Source of the DNA: Cyclobacteriaceae bacterium
Lineage (GTDB): Bacteria; Bacteroidota; Bacteroidia; Cytophagales; Cyclobacteriaceae
Reading direction: 5' to 3'
Assembly (NCBI GenBank): GCA_012033595.1
Contig: JAAUQL010000001.1
Location: 54,120-118,119, forward strand
Length of the DNA stretch: 64,000 nt
Part shown: positions 9,799 to 20,035 of the stretch, piece after piece
Position numbering within the stretch: the first letter of the stretch is position 1
Layout: every line of letters starts with the position of its first letter
Notes under the pieces: generated by a model
What the model was told of the DNA's origin: nothing
Seen by the model: the letters and a program-made list of their open reading frames with translations, nothing else
Databases searched by the model: none
Position numbers and translations under genes: made by a program

Positions 9799-12269
9799 TT
9801 AAAGCACCAACGTCGAGCAGTTGATTGACTTGGCGGTAGCCGGATATACCAGAGACTTTTCATCCGCATTTACCTCGATATAGTATTCAAAATCTTCCCC
9901 AAAAGATGATGCGGGCAATAGCACTTCAAATACATTGCGTGCCATGTGGCGTAGGGGAATTTCCTGATAGGAGGAGCCGGCCAATGGCTTCCACTTGAGC
10001 ACGCCGGAAATCTGAGAGGCGTTTGACAGTACACGTACACGAATATGGAACTCATCGTCAGATTGCAAGACCGAAGGGTTGGTAAATACCAGCACCCTGT
10101 CTGTGCCCCGGAAGTCCATGGCAAGGTTGGCGTCTTCCGGAAGCTTGGTACCGGACATTTTTTCTATTTTGCCATCAAGTCCTGTGAGGTAGCCTAGTTT
10201 GTTTTTGCTGTGCATTTCCAGGTTGGCCAGATTGCCCAGCTCCCCGTTGGTGGTCACCTTGGCCAACATCAGGTTGGTCATTTCTGTCCATTTTTTTGCC
10301 AGCTCTGTTCGTTTCGGCAACACTTGTTGTTGTACCAATTCAAATTGAACTTCTCCGTTTGCCTTCGCTGCCACGTTTATCAGGCTATCCAATTGCCGGT
10401 AGGCCAGGGCGGTGGCCACCGTGGCCCTGTTGAACCTGAAGCTATTCAGCCAATAATTATATCTTTCTTTGTTGCCTTCGCCAGAGATACCGGGAGCGAT
10501 GGCTTCGAGCTGTGCAATAAAATCGTATCTGGCCAGGCGGGAACTGTCAGCACCTTTGAGACATAAAGCCCCCGGCCCCATCACCCATTCGGTGGCGTTG
10601 AGCGGGGCATCGCCTTTATGGCCTTCAGCCAGTAGGTTGCCTTTGCTGTCGAGTGCAGTAAATATTTCTACGAGCTCAGCGCTTTCGATACCAAATTGGC
10701 TTTTTGTCCAGTCTTTGTAAAAATCTGCTGTTGACAAGTCACGGCTATTTTCCGCTTGCCAGCCATCACACTCCCAGGCGGCTTTGGCAAGGGCCGAAAC
10801 ATTGGGTCCGATGATGCGCGTACGCCAGTGAATACCCAATAAGCCATTGCAGCCATACCTGAAGGCATCTTGTGCATCTTTGCGAAGGCGGCCTACCCAG
10901 AGCTGAGCAGTGATCATATCCGGGTCGTCTTCCATCCAGGGGATGGCCCACTTTTCACGGCCTTCTATTGCCTGAAATCCGGGCTCTACGGGGGCATAGC
11001 CCAAAGCCCGGTTGATACAACTAAATGGGATGCTTTTTGGTAAAACGCTGTCGAACTGTGCGCGGTCTTTGGGAGGTCCCAATACCCAACCACAGGTAGC
11101 CAGGCCAAAGGGGTTTCCCATTTCGTCTAATACTTCATTGGCCAGTTGAATGTCTTTTTGTGTCTTTTGGACTACTTCGTCACTTACCTCACTCCAAGTC
11201 CAGATTTCAGGAGTCCAAAGCCAGTAATAATCCAGCGGATAGGTCTGCCCGATCCTGGAAAATATTCCTTTGTATAGTTCTTTTATCTGTTCATCGGAAG
11301 GTTTGTTTATGCGATAGCGCGCGGCCATTTGTTCTGGTACCACCAGCGGGGTCTCCGTTCCCACGCAAGTGGTAAAGCCAAGCTGACGTGCATATTCAAG
11401 CACTTCCCTGAACAACACACCAACCTCTTCGAATATTTTTTTGTTTTCATCCTCGGTATGTGGCCAGTTGCTGATTTCCTTCATATAGTCCGCCCCATAG
11501 TTGTCGGTTTCGAAGAGCTGTGTTGCACCCAGGGCAAATTGAGAAGTTGGTGTGGCACGGTAACCCCAGGTGCTGTCGTTGGTATGAAAATGTAAAACCG
11601 GATAGGCGGCCTTTACGCGACCACCATCTTCTATATCTTCTTCTTTGCCAATCCAGACCAGCGGTTCGGCCTTGTACCCTGTCCCGTTGAAATTTTCGCG
11701 TTCGGGGTAGGTATGGAAACCGACAAAATTCATCTTCATTTTGGCCAGTTGCGCCACTACCGATTTGTAGTCTTGTTCGCTCCACCAGTCAGGTCCTTCG
11801 GGAAAATCATGAAAAGGTTGGATGCCTCGCCTTTCGAATACAGGCTTTTTGCTGATATTCAGGCTTGGGATGTTAAAGGGAATTTTTTCGTCGGGCACCA
11901 CATCACCATGCAGGTAAAAGCGCACACCCAATTGTTCGGCCAGTTCATATGCTCCATAAAGTATCGCCCGTGGAGAGCCGCCAGCTATGGTCAGTTGCAT
12001 TTGGTCATTAGTTTGGATGGAAAAGGCTTCGCTGGCAAATGCTGATCTGTTTTTAACACTATATGCGGGCCGGCTGTGGGTTGTTTGTTTGCTATTGTCA
12101 ACAATTCTCCTGAGCGCAGATATATATACCTTCGGATTTCCCTGGCGGCCATTTGCTCCAAAAAGCCGGCATCTTCAGATATCAAAATATAAGGTTTGTC
12201 GGGAGTGGAACATTGAAAGTGCAAGAGAATTGGGATAAGCAGGTAAAAGAACAGGTGTAGGTTTTTCAT
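9799..12269 (-). CDS. Secreted glycoside hydrolase-like lipoprotein (GH67/GH20-type N-terminal domain), one frameshift
   Basis: ORFs 11991-12314 and 9799-12000 join near 12008 if AAA becomes AAAA, giving 'PSKTNDQMQLTIAGGSPRAILYGAYELAEQLGVRFYLHGDVVP'; lipobox 'LLHFQC'. Confidence 0.7.
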
Positions 12270-12388
12270 GGTGGAAGAAATATGAAGTAGAAAAGTATCT
12301 AAATATAAGGACAATTGAATGATGGCAATAAATCTGGCTCGACTAAGTCAATAAATTTTTGAATATGTGCGACCGAGGCTTTTCATCC

Positions 12389-12414
12389 CAATTGTGGCAG
12401 GCAAGAAGCAGATT
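12389..12414 (+). repeat. Direct repeat copy 1, CAATTGTGGCAGGCAAGAAGCAGATT
   Basis: 26/26 identical to 13054-13079. Confidence 0.95.
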
Positions 12415-12429
12415 TATTCTCACCTTGGC

Positions 12430-12594
12430 GAGTGTAAAACATATAATAAAGAGCGACCCGGGAAAGAGCGGGAACACCCTGATGTACTGACCAGGGATGA
12501 GATATCAAAAATGATCCATGCGTTAAACAACTTAAAACATAAATGCATGCTGCGGATGATCTACAGCGGTGGGTTGAAAGAAGTGAAGGGATAA
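12430..12594 (+). pseudogene. Tyrosine recombinase/integrase remnant (XerC/D or integron-type)
   Basis: 'RPGKEREHPDVLTRDEISKMIHALNNLKHKCMLRMIYSGGLKEVKG' matches the linker and start of the catalytic domain of tyrosine recombinases; the rest of the catalytic domain is missing. Confidence 0.65.
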
Positions 12595-12658
12595 AGTTGC
12601 AATTTAAGGATGTATTCAGCATATCACATCCAATGACGTTTTGTTAGTGAAATGGCTT

Positions 12659-12727
12659 TGACTCCGAAGGAGTCATATGTCTATAGCAAACAATGTTTCT
12701 ATAGACATTCGACCCCATACGGGGTCG
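12659..12727. repeat. Cluster of three adjacent perfect palindromes (REP-like)
   Basis: TGACTCC-GAA-GGAGTCA (12659-12675); ATGTCTATAG-(C)AAAC-AAT-GTTT-CTATAGACAT (12677-12708); CGACCCC-ATAC-GGGGTCG (12710-12727). Confidence 0.85.
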
Positions 12728-12775
12728 CAGGGGCGAATAATCTAAACAACATTGTTATAACTTCCCCTGTTTTCC

Positions 12776-13081
12776 ATGCAACCGACCTTCCCTTTTACCT
12801 GTCCTCCACTGGTGCAAGAGCTATTATTGCAGGTAGCCCATAAAAAACATCTTGAAGAACACCCAAAATACCTGGAAGAAGGCAAAAATATGCTGGAATT
12901 CGACCAAGAACATTTGGAAGAAGCATCAGAAACCCTGGAAGAAGGGCAATATTCTTTGGATGAATGGGTAAAATACCAGGAGGAGGGGCTCAGGTGTCTG
13001 GAAGAGAGGGTCAACTACCTGGAAGAAGCGTCTGAAATCCTGTTTTTGCAGCGCAATTGTGGCAGGCAAGAAGCAGATTGA
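12776..13081 (+). CDS. Small heptad-repeat (predicted helical) protein with ten 'xxLEExx' repeats
   Basis: 101 aa: KHLEEHP KYLEEGK NMLEFDQ EHLEEAS ETLEEGQ YSLDEWV KYQEEGL RCLEERV NYLEEAS EILFLQR. Expression not demonstrated. Confidence 0.5.
   Translation: MQPTFPFTCPPLVQELLLQVAHKKHLEEHPKYLEEGKNMLEFDQEHLEEASETLEEGQYSLDEWVKYQEEGLRCLEERVNYLEEASEILFLQRNCGRQEAD
12845..13054 (+). repeat. 21-bp period degenerate coding minisatellite (10 units)
   Basis: Consecutive 7-codon units around CTGGAAGAA; no indels between units. Confidence 0.8.
13054..13079 (+). repeat. Direct repeat copy 2, CAATTGTGGCAGGCAAGAAGCAGATT
   Basis: 26/26 identical to 12389-12414; encodes the C-terminus of the heptad ORF. Confidence 0.95.
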
Positions 13082-13239
13082 CCAGCAGCTTGCTTAATAT
13101 TTTTTTTCATCAATGGATTAAGTGCAAGCTAAAACAAGATCATTCGTGTCGTTCAGCAGGCCCTATTTTTTCCAATAGCCTCTTACACTGTTCCTTTTCT
13201 AATTCCAAGTACCTATCTTGTCGATTTTAGAACAAAGTC

Positions 13240-14307
13240 TTGGCAATAAACAAAAAATATACGCTCTACATTTCCATTTTTGGATTGCTCTGTCTGGTAT
13301 TTGCACTCAACAACCTGCTGGTATATGTGGAGCGATCAAGCCCTAACTCCAGCATCAAATCATTGCCTGACGCCATGTGGTATATGATCATTACCCTCAC
13401 CACGGTCGGATACGGTGATTTGTACCCCACTACGGCCTCCGGCAAAATGATAGGTTATATATTTGTTTTTGGCAGCCTTGGGGTTTTAGGCTACTTATTC
13501 AGCTCCTTATCAAGTAAATACCGTACCATGATAGAAGAAAAAAAACTTGGCTTTCGCGGTACCAACTTCGAAAACCACATCATTTTTATCGGCTGGAACG
13601 ACTTTAGCCGTATGGTGGCCGAAGAAATATACCACACCGGCAAAAAGATCGCCATTGTCACCAACAGCAAGGATGAGATAGATCTGATCTATGCGCAGTT
13701 TGGCAAAGAAAATACCTTTGCGCTGTTTGCCGATATTCACCACCTCGACTCGCTCGACAACGCCAATGTGTCCAGGGCTTCCGCTGTATTTATCAGTATT
13801 CCGGACGATGCGCAGGTATTGCTCTATGTGCTCGACTTCAAAAAACGATTTCCGAATCACCAGGTGGTCGTATCTATCGAAAATCCAAAACTTAAAGATA
13901 CCTTCAAATCCGCCGGTGTCACCTATGCCATTGCGCGCAACGAGATTGCTTCTAAAATGGTGGCCAGCTATATATTCGAGCCGGATGTAGCCACCCTCAA
14001 CAGTGACCTGATCAGTTCGGCGCGTGCCCAGCACGACAACGATATGCAGGAATATCTGATCGATGAACAAAATAAGTATGTTGGCCGGGATTATCTCGAG
14101 GTGTTTATAGATATGAAAAAAGTGTACAATGCGGTACTGGTGGGTATCAGCAGAAAAACAGCTACCGGTTGGACACTCATCGCCAATCCAGAGCAGGGCG
14201 AAAGCATTCAGACCAACGACTACCTGCTGCTGATGTGCAATGGTGTAGCCAAAAAAAGAATCAGGGCTGCATTTGGTGTAGAGGAAGGCAGAATATCAGT
14301 GAATTGA
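13240..14307 (+). CDS. Potassium channel with TrkA-N/TrkA-C (RCK) domains
   Basis: 355 aa, TTG start; selectivity filter 'TLTTVGYGDLYP', N-terminal TM and NAD-binding domain. Confidence 0.92.
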   Translation: MAINKKYTLYISIFGLLCLVFALNNLLVYVERSSPNSSIKSLPDAMWYMIITLTTVGYGDLYPTTASGKMIGYIFVFGSLGVLGYLFSSLSSKYRTMIEEKKLGFRGTNFENHIIFIGWNDFSRMVAEEIYHTGKKIAIVTNSKDEIDLIYAQFGKENTFALFADIHHLDSLDNANVSRASAVFISIPDDAQVLLYVLDFKKRFPNHQVVVSIENPKLKDTFKSAGVTYAIARNEIASKMVASYIFEPDVATLNSDLISSARAQHDNDMQEYLIDEQNKYVGRDYLEVFIDMKKVYNAVLVGISRKTATGWTLIANPEQGESIQTNDYLLLMCNGVAKKRIRAAFGVEEGRISVN

Positions 14308-14309
14308 CC

Positions 14310-15791
14310 ATGACGTACCACCAAAAAAATTCTGGCACGCAGGGCAAAAAAACTATGTGTATTTTGGTGTTGCATCTCCTCATGGGCATAGCCACCGCAC
14401 ACATAGGCACGGTACTAATCTATTTTAAGCAAAAACCGCTCTTGCATCATGGCAGTGTATTCGTGCTGCTGGTCATCGTTTATTTCTTTGGTTTTGTATG
14501 GCGCTGGCATACCTCACATATTCGTGTGAAATGGCAGATGATTGCTTTGCTGATCATAAGTGCGATTTCAATCACTGCACCCCTATTTTTATATCAAATC
14601 AGGCCATTTACTTTTTATGTCAGTGGCATAGCATTGCTTTTGGTGTCGGTATTGGCCACGGCAGGCCAGTTGTTTTCGCACACCGGTAAGACTGGTTTTT
14701 TAGGCAATATCGGAGCATTGGCGGTGGGGGTTGTACTCGGCTTCGGGCTGCCTTTCGAGGTCGGCAGGTATATCTTGTGGGCATTGGCTTTGTTTATCGT
14801 GTTTTTCTTCTTGGTTTACACCCGACCCGGCATTCAATATTTGGCTATCGTCAGTATCTTCTTGCTGGCCATATTTTTCGGCTATCGGAAATATCACACC
14901 CCTATAGTTTGGTTCGAAGAGCAGGTAAACTATGAAGACAAAATTGTCTATTCGGCCAACACCCAATTCCACAAGCTGGTGGTGACCAGGTGGCACCATG
15001 ACTATTGGTTTTTTATCGACCAGCTCAAAAACCTAAGCTCCATAGACGAATTTCTGTATTATGAGCCGATGGTGCATAGTCTGTTTACCATAAGTCAACA
15101 TCAAAAGAAAGCACTGGTGCTGGGCGGGGAAAATGGCTGCCTGCTCCGTGAAGTATTGAAATATCCGCAAATCACCAGCATTGAAGTACTCAGTTACGAC
15201 ACCTTGCTACGAAATATTGCCATCGAAAACCCATTTTTTACCCGGATAAACAATTACGCTTACGCGAATGAAAAAGTGCGAACCATCCATAAAGACCTGC
15301 TCAGTTATCTGGCGGAAAGCACAGACCAATATGATTTGATCTTTGTCGATTTGCCAGACCCAAGAAGCGTGGAAACCAACCAGTATTACACCATCGAATT
15401 CTTTGCTTTGGTAGGTAAAATGCTCACTGATGGGGGAGTCATGATCACGCAGGCGGGTAGCCCGTACTTTGCCACCGATGCCTTTGTATCCATTGGTCAT
15501 ACCCTGCAAAGGGCCGGTTTTTACACCTTGCCCATTCACAATCAGATACTCACCCTCGGAGAGTGGGGTTGGTATATTTGTTCTTTTGATCAAAATGAAA
15601 ATAAAATGCAACAGCGCCTGGTCAACACCGGAAAGCTGCCAGTTGACACCCGATGGTACAACCGGGAAGCTGCTTCGCTGATTTCGTCATTTGGCAAAAC
15701 AAATCACGACACCTCCGCTGTACAAATAAATACCATCGCCAATCCGGTGGTGTACCGCTATTATCTACAGGGAAACTGGGAACTAAACTAA
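14310..15791 (+). CDS. Membrane-type spermidine synthase-like protein (polytopic N-terminus plus SpeE-like methyltransferase fold)
   Basis: 'ALVLGGENGCLLREVLKYPQITSIEVLSYDTLL', 'YDLIFVDLPDPRSVETNQYYTIEFFALVGKMLTDGGVMITQAGSPYFA'; ATG at 14310, 2 nt after the previous stop. Confidence 0.8.
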   Translation: MTYHQKNSGTQGKKTMCILVLHLLMGIATAHIGTVLIYFKQKPLLHHGSVFVLLVIVYFFGFVWRWHTSHIRVKWQMIALLIISAISITAPLFLYQIRPFTFYVSGIALLLVSVLATAGQLFSHTGKTGFLGNIGALAVGVVLGFGLPFEVGRYILWALALFIVFFFLVYTRPGIQYLAIVSIFLLAIFFGYRKYHTPIVWFEEQVNYEDKIVYSANTQFHKLVVTRWHHDYWFFIDQLKNLSSIDEFLYYEPMVHSLFTISQHQKKALVLGGENGCLLREVLKYPQITSIEVLSYDTLLRNIAIENPFFTRINNYAYANEKVRTIHKDLLSYLAESTDQYDLIFVDLPDPRSVETNQYYTIEFFALVGKMLTDGGVMITQAGSPYFATDAFVSIGHTLQRAGFYTLPIHNQILTLGEWGWYICSFDQNENKMQQRLVNTGKLPVDTRWYNREAASLISSFGKTNHDTSAVQINTIANPVVYRYYLQGNWELN

Positions 15792-15794
15792 ATC

Positions 15795-17297
15795 ATGGAT
15801 CGCAGGGATTTCATTCAACTCAGTACTATGAGCCTGGCTGCATTGCTTGCCCATGGCTGCCAATTCGATGAGGCTTATGAAATCAGCTTTCGCAACGATA
15901 TGGCCGTGGGGCATTTGGTTTTCGAAAGCCATCAATTTCCCATCACCAAAAATCTGCGCACCAGGTATCTGATAGTGGGTGGGGGTTTGGCCGGACTGAG
16001 TGCTGCATACCGACTCAAAGACCAGGATTTTCATCTTTTTGAGCTTTCCGAGCGCCTTGGCGGCAGTTCGTCAGCCAGCACCTACCAGCAAACGAAACTA
16101 TGCCATGGCGCACATTACGATTTGTCCTATCCTCCATATTATGGCGCGCAGGTCTTGCAAATGTTCGAAGAACTAGGAATCATTCATTTCGATGCTTTTT
16201 CAAACTTATGGCAGTTTAGCGAAAAGCAATATTTGATACCCAAACACCGGGAAAGCCGCACTTTTGACCATGGCCTATTCAGAACCAACGTGTTGCCAGA
16301 CGAAGGGGGCAAGGCTGCTTTTCTTGAAATAATGCACTCTTTTGAGGGCCATATGCCCATGCCAACCCGGCTTATCGATGCCAAATTCCGGGATTTGAAT
16401 ACGATCTCTTTTCGAGAATGGTTAAAGCCGCAAGTTCAGTTGAGTGAGGCGTTTTACAGGGCGCTGGGCTACCACATGCAAGATGACTACGGAGCCGATG
16501 CCACCCGGATCTCTGCCCTGGCCGGCATCCACTATTTTGCCTGCCGACCGTATACCAACCAACCGGTAGCCTTGTTTTCTCCACCGGAGGGCAATGCATA
16601 TTTTGTAAAAAAAATCCATGATGCGCTGCCCCACGAAAGGCTGCATACCGCGCACCTGGTAAAGTCTGTCCGGACACATCAAGGTGGATTTTTGGCAGAA
16701 GTGGTGGATGCTGCCAGAAAAGAAGTGGTGAGGGTAGTATGCGACAAAGTGGTGTATGCCGGGCAAAAGCACGCGCTCAAACATATCTGTGCAAATGACC
16801 ATCATTTATTTGAAAAAATCGAATATGCGCCATGGGTAGTGCTAAACGTAGTGCTGAAAGCCACCGGAGAAAATGAGGCATTTTGGCAAAATGAAATCAT
16901 CTCAGAAGACAACGCCCTGCTGGGCTTTGTCGATTCTGCTGCCCAATTCGCGCCAGCGCAACACCATCGAGTCCTTACGGTATATTATTGTTTTGAGCCA
17001 AAAGACAGGGAGTTAATGTCATTGATCTCAGGTAGGCAGCAGCAGTTTGTCGGCAATACCATCAAACAGCTTGAGCAATATTTTGATCATTCGTTCAGCA
17101 ATAAAATACAAAAAGTGGTGATTACACAAATGGGTCATGCCATGCCTATTCCCACACCGGGTTACCTGTTTTCCGACGCCAACGCCATCAGGAGCCACCA
17201 TGAAATGGTCTATGCAGGGGTGGACAATGGCAGGTTGCCGCTCTTGTTTGAAGCTGTGGATTCGGGGATTGTAGCGGCGGACTTACTTGCAGTGTGA
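15795..17297 (+). CDS. FAD-dependent oxidoreductase (flavin amine oxidase-like) with Tat-like lipoprotein signal
   Basis: 'MDRRDFIQLSTMSLAALLAHGC' twin Arg plus lipobox; 'YLIVGGGLAGLSAAYRLKDQDFHLFELSERLGGSSS' Rossmann motif. Confidence 0.85.
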   Translation: MDRRDFIQLSTMSLAALLAHGCQFDEAYEISFRNDMAVGHLVFESHQFPITKNLRTRYLIVGGGLAGLSAAYRLKDQDFHLFELSERLGGSSSASTYQQTKLCHGAHYDLSYPPYYGAQVLQMFEELGIIHFDAFSNLWQFSEKQYLIPKHRESRTFDHGLFRTNVLPDEGGKAAFLEIMHSFEGHMPMPTRLIDAKFRDLNTISFREWLKPQVQLSEAFYRALGYHMQDDYGADATRISALAGIHYFACRPYTNQPVALFSPPEGNAYFVKKIHDALPHERLHTAHLVKSVRTHQGGFLAEVVDAARKEVVRVVCDKVVYAGQKHALKHICANDHHLFEKIEYAPWVVLNVVLKATGENEAFWQNEIISEDNALLGFVDSAAQFAPAQHHRVLTVYYCFEPKDRELMSLISGRQQQFVGNTIKQLEQYFDHSFSNKIQKVVITQMGHAMPIPTPGYLFSDANAIRSHHEMVYAGVDNGRLPLLFEAVDSGIVAADLLAV

Positions 17298-17331
17298 AAC
17301 AAGCGTGAATAGGAAGTTTCTGGCCAACAAA

Positions 17332-17354
17332 AAAGGGAACCGATGGCTCCCTTT
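17332..17354. terminator. Bidirectional intrinsic terminator between convergent genes
   Basis: AAAGGGA...TCCCTTT stem between the FAD oxidoreductase (+) and clpC (-). Confidence 0.55.
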
Positions 17355-17379
17355 CAATATTCATTGCGATAAAAAGCAA

Positions 17380-19926
17380 CTATTCATCATTTTTCTCTTC
17401 TTTTTTCTTTGCCTTTTTTTTGATTTTGATTTTCAATACATCGCTTTTGCCATCGTGGTCTGCCTGAATGGTATCTCCTTCATGCAAATCACCTTTAAGT
17501 ATTTCTTCAGCGATCAGGTCTTCCAGATACTTTTGAATAGCCCGGTTGAGCGGCCTGGCGCCATATTGAGGGTCAAACCCTTTTTCGGCGATAAAATCCT
17601 TGGCGCTTTCGGTCAGCTCGATAGCGTATCCTAGACTGTCGATTCTTGAAAAGAGCTTTTTCAGGGTGATATCGATAATCTCGTGGATATGCGTTTTTTG
17701 CAAGGAGTTGAACACGATCAGATCGTCCAATCTGTTGAGAAACTCCGGACTAAACACCTTTTTAAGCGCGTTTTGAATCGTTGACTTCATGTGGTCATCG
17801 CTTCCGCTTTCTTTGGCTTTGGTGGAGAAGCCGATTCCTGCCCCAAAGTCTTTGAGGTCGCGCACTCCGATATTTGAGGTCATGATCATGATGGTGTTTC
17901 TGAAATCTACCCTGCGGCCCAGGCCATCGGTGAGGATGCCGTCATCCAACACTTGCAATAAAATATTGAATACATCGGGGTGAGCTTTCTCAATTTCATC
18001 GAGCAAGACCACACTATATGGTTTTCTGCGTACTTTTTCGGTAAGCTGGCCACCTTCTTCGTAGCCTACGTAGCCCGGAGGCGCTCCTACCAGTCTCGAA
18101 ACTGAAAATTTTTCCATGTACTCACTCATGTCTATTCTGATGAGCGAATCTTCTTTATCGAAAAGATAGGTAGCCAATACTTTGGCCAGTTCTGTTTTAC
18201 CCACACCGGTTGGTCCAAGGAAAATAAATGATCCAATGGGTTTTTTGGGGTCTTTAAGTCCAACCCGCGTTCTTCTGATGGCTTTCACCAGTTTTTCGAT
18301 GGCTTCATCCTGTCCCACCACTTTAGAGCTAAGCTCCTTGTTCATGCCCATCAGCTTTTCGCTTTCATTCTGGGCAATGCGCTTGGTGGGCACCCCGGTC
18401 ATCATGGCCACTACTTCGGCCACGTTTTCTTCATCTACGGTATAGCGCTTGGTCTTGGTTTCATCTTCCCATTTGGCTTTGGCATTATCGAGTTGTTCGA
18501 TCAACCTTTTTTCACGATCGCGGAGTTGAGCAGCTTCTTCATATTTCTGGCTCTTGACCACACGGTTTTTTTCTTTCTTTATATTCTCGATTTGTTTTTC
18601 CAGTTCCACTATGTCTTCCGGCACGTGGATGTTGTTGATATGCACTCTGGCGCCAGCTTCATCGAGCACGTCAATGGCTTTGTCGGGCAGAAACCGGTCG
18701 GAAATGTAACGATCCGAAAGTTTTACGCATCCGGCAATGGCCTCGTCGGTGTAGTTGACATGGTGATGATCTTCGTATTTTTCTTTGATATTATTGAGAA
18801 TCTCGATGGTCTCTTCAGGCGTGGTGGCATCTACCATCACAATTTGAAATCGTCTGGCCAGGGCTCCGTCCTTTTCGATGTATTGTCGGTACTCGTCGAG
18901 GGTAGTGGCACCAATACATTGAATCTCGCCACGCGAAAGGGCAGGTTTAAACATATTTGAGGCGTCTAAACTGCCGCTTGCACCTCCAGCGCCAACTATG
19001 GTGTGCAACTCGTCTATAAATAAGATCACATCCGGTGATTTCTCCAGCTCGTTCATTACGGCCTTCATCCGCTCTTCGAACTGGCCTCGGTATTTGGTGC
19101 CGGCTACTAAACTGGCCAAATCGAGGGTGACCACTCTCTTTCCAAACAGCACACGCGATACCTTCTTTTGAATGATGCGCAGTGCAAGCCCTTCGGCAAT
19201 GGCCGTTTTGCCCACTCCCGGCTCTCCTATCAAAATGGGGTTGTTTTTCTTTCTTCGGCTCAGGATCTGGCCTACACGTTCTATTTCTTTTTCGCGGCCC
19301 ACGATCGGGTCGAGTTTGTTGTCCTCGGCCATTTTGGTCAGGTCTCTTCCAAAATTGTCCAACACGGGTGTACGGGACTTTTCGGCGGTTTTTGCCGGCT
19401 CTTTGCTGCTTCCCGAAGGGGAAGAACCGCCAAACATGCGCGAAGTATCTTCATCGCCTTCGTCCGTATCGGAGGCCGAGATAGGATTTTCGGTTTGGTA
19501 CTCGAGCAACTCCTTCACCACTTCATAGTTGATGTCGAATTTTTCAAGTATTTGGGTAGCGATATTGTCTTCGTCGCGCAGTATCGACAAGAGCAGGTGC
19601 TCTGTACCTATTAGCTGGCTTTTGAATATTTTTGCTTCGAGATAGGTGATTTTCAATACTTTCTCCGATTGACGGGTCAATGGGATATTGGCCAGGTTCT
19701 TTACATTGCTGATGGCCGTGCCTTTGGTAGCCTGCTCAACAGATACCCTCAATTCATCAAGCGAAACTCCGAGCTTTTTCAATAAACTAATCGCCACTCC
19801 TTCGCCTTCGCGGATCATACCCAAAAGCAAGTGTTCCGTGCCGATGTAATCGTGCCCCAAACGCAATGCTTCCTCTCTGCTCAAGGATATCACCTCTTTT
19901 ACTCTATTTGAAAATTTTGCTTCCAT
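17380..19926 (-). CDS. clpC: ATP-dependent Clp protease ATP-binding subunit ClpC
   Basis: 848 aa; two Clp_N repeats, Walker A '[15 protein letters not shown]' and '[15 protein letters not shown]', UVR-like middle region. Confidence 0.97.
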   Translation of the reverse strand: MEAKFSNRVKEVISLSREEALRLGHDYIGTEHLLLGMIREGEGVAISLLKKLGVSLDELRVSVEQATKGTAISNVKNLANIPLTRQSEKVLKITYLEAKIFKSQLIGTEHLLLSILRDEDNIATQILEKFDINYEVVKELLEYQTENPISASDTDEGDEDTSRMFGGSSPSGSSKEPAKTAEKSRTPVLDNFGRDLTKMAEDNKLDPIVGREKEIERVGQILSRRKKNNPILIGEPGVGKTAIAEGLALRIIQKKVSRVLFGKRVVTLDLASLVAGTKYRGQFEERMKAVMNELEKSPDVILFIDELHTIVGAGGASGSLDASNMFKPALSRGEIQCIGATTLDEYRQYIEKDGALARRFQIVMVDATTPEETIEILNNIKEKYEDHHHVNYTDEAIAGCVKLSDRYISDRFLPDKAIDVLDEAGARVHINNIHVPEDIVELEKQIENIKKEKNRVVKSQKYEEAAQLRDREKRLIEQLDNAKAKWEDETKTKRYTVDEENVAEVVAMMTGVPTKRIAQNESEKLMGMNKELSSKVVGQDEAIEKLVKAIRRTRVGLKDPKKPIGSFIFLGPTGVGKTELAKVLATYLFDKEDSLIRIDMSEYMEKFSVSRLVGAPPGYVGYEEGGQLTEKVRRKPYSVVLLDEIEKAHPDVFNILLQVLDDGILTDGLGRRVDFRNTIMIMTSNIGVRDLKDFGAGIGFSTKAKESGSDDHMKSTIQNALKKVFSPEFLNRLDDLIVFNSLQKTHIHEIIDITLKKLFSRIDSLGYAIELTESAKDFIAEKGFDPQYGARPLNRAIQKYLEDLIAEEILKGDLHEGDTIQADHDGKSDVLKIKIKKKAKKKEEKNDE

Positions 19927-20035
19927 ATGCTTTTTCTGAAACTTTAAAGGTACGGGTATTTGAATGAAAATATTCGGACCTGAAACCCCCTTATTTAACG
20001 AACGTACTAATTAAACAGTTATTTGTCAAATCTGA

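Noticed and set aside
12845-13054. Periodic 21-bp pattern as a CRISPR or simple satellite
   Set aside because: Periodicity is at codon/heptad level with diverged units and no spacers; better explained as coding heptads.
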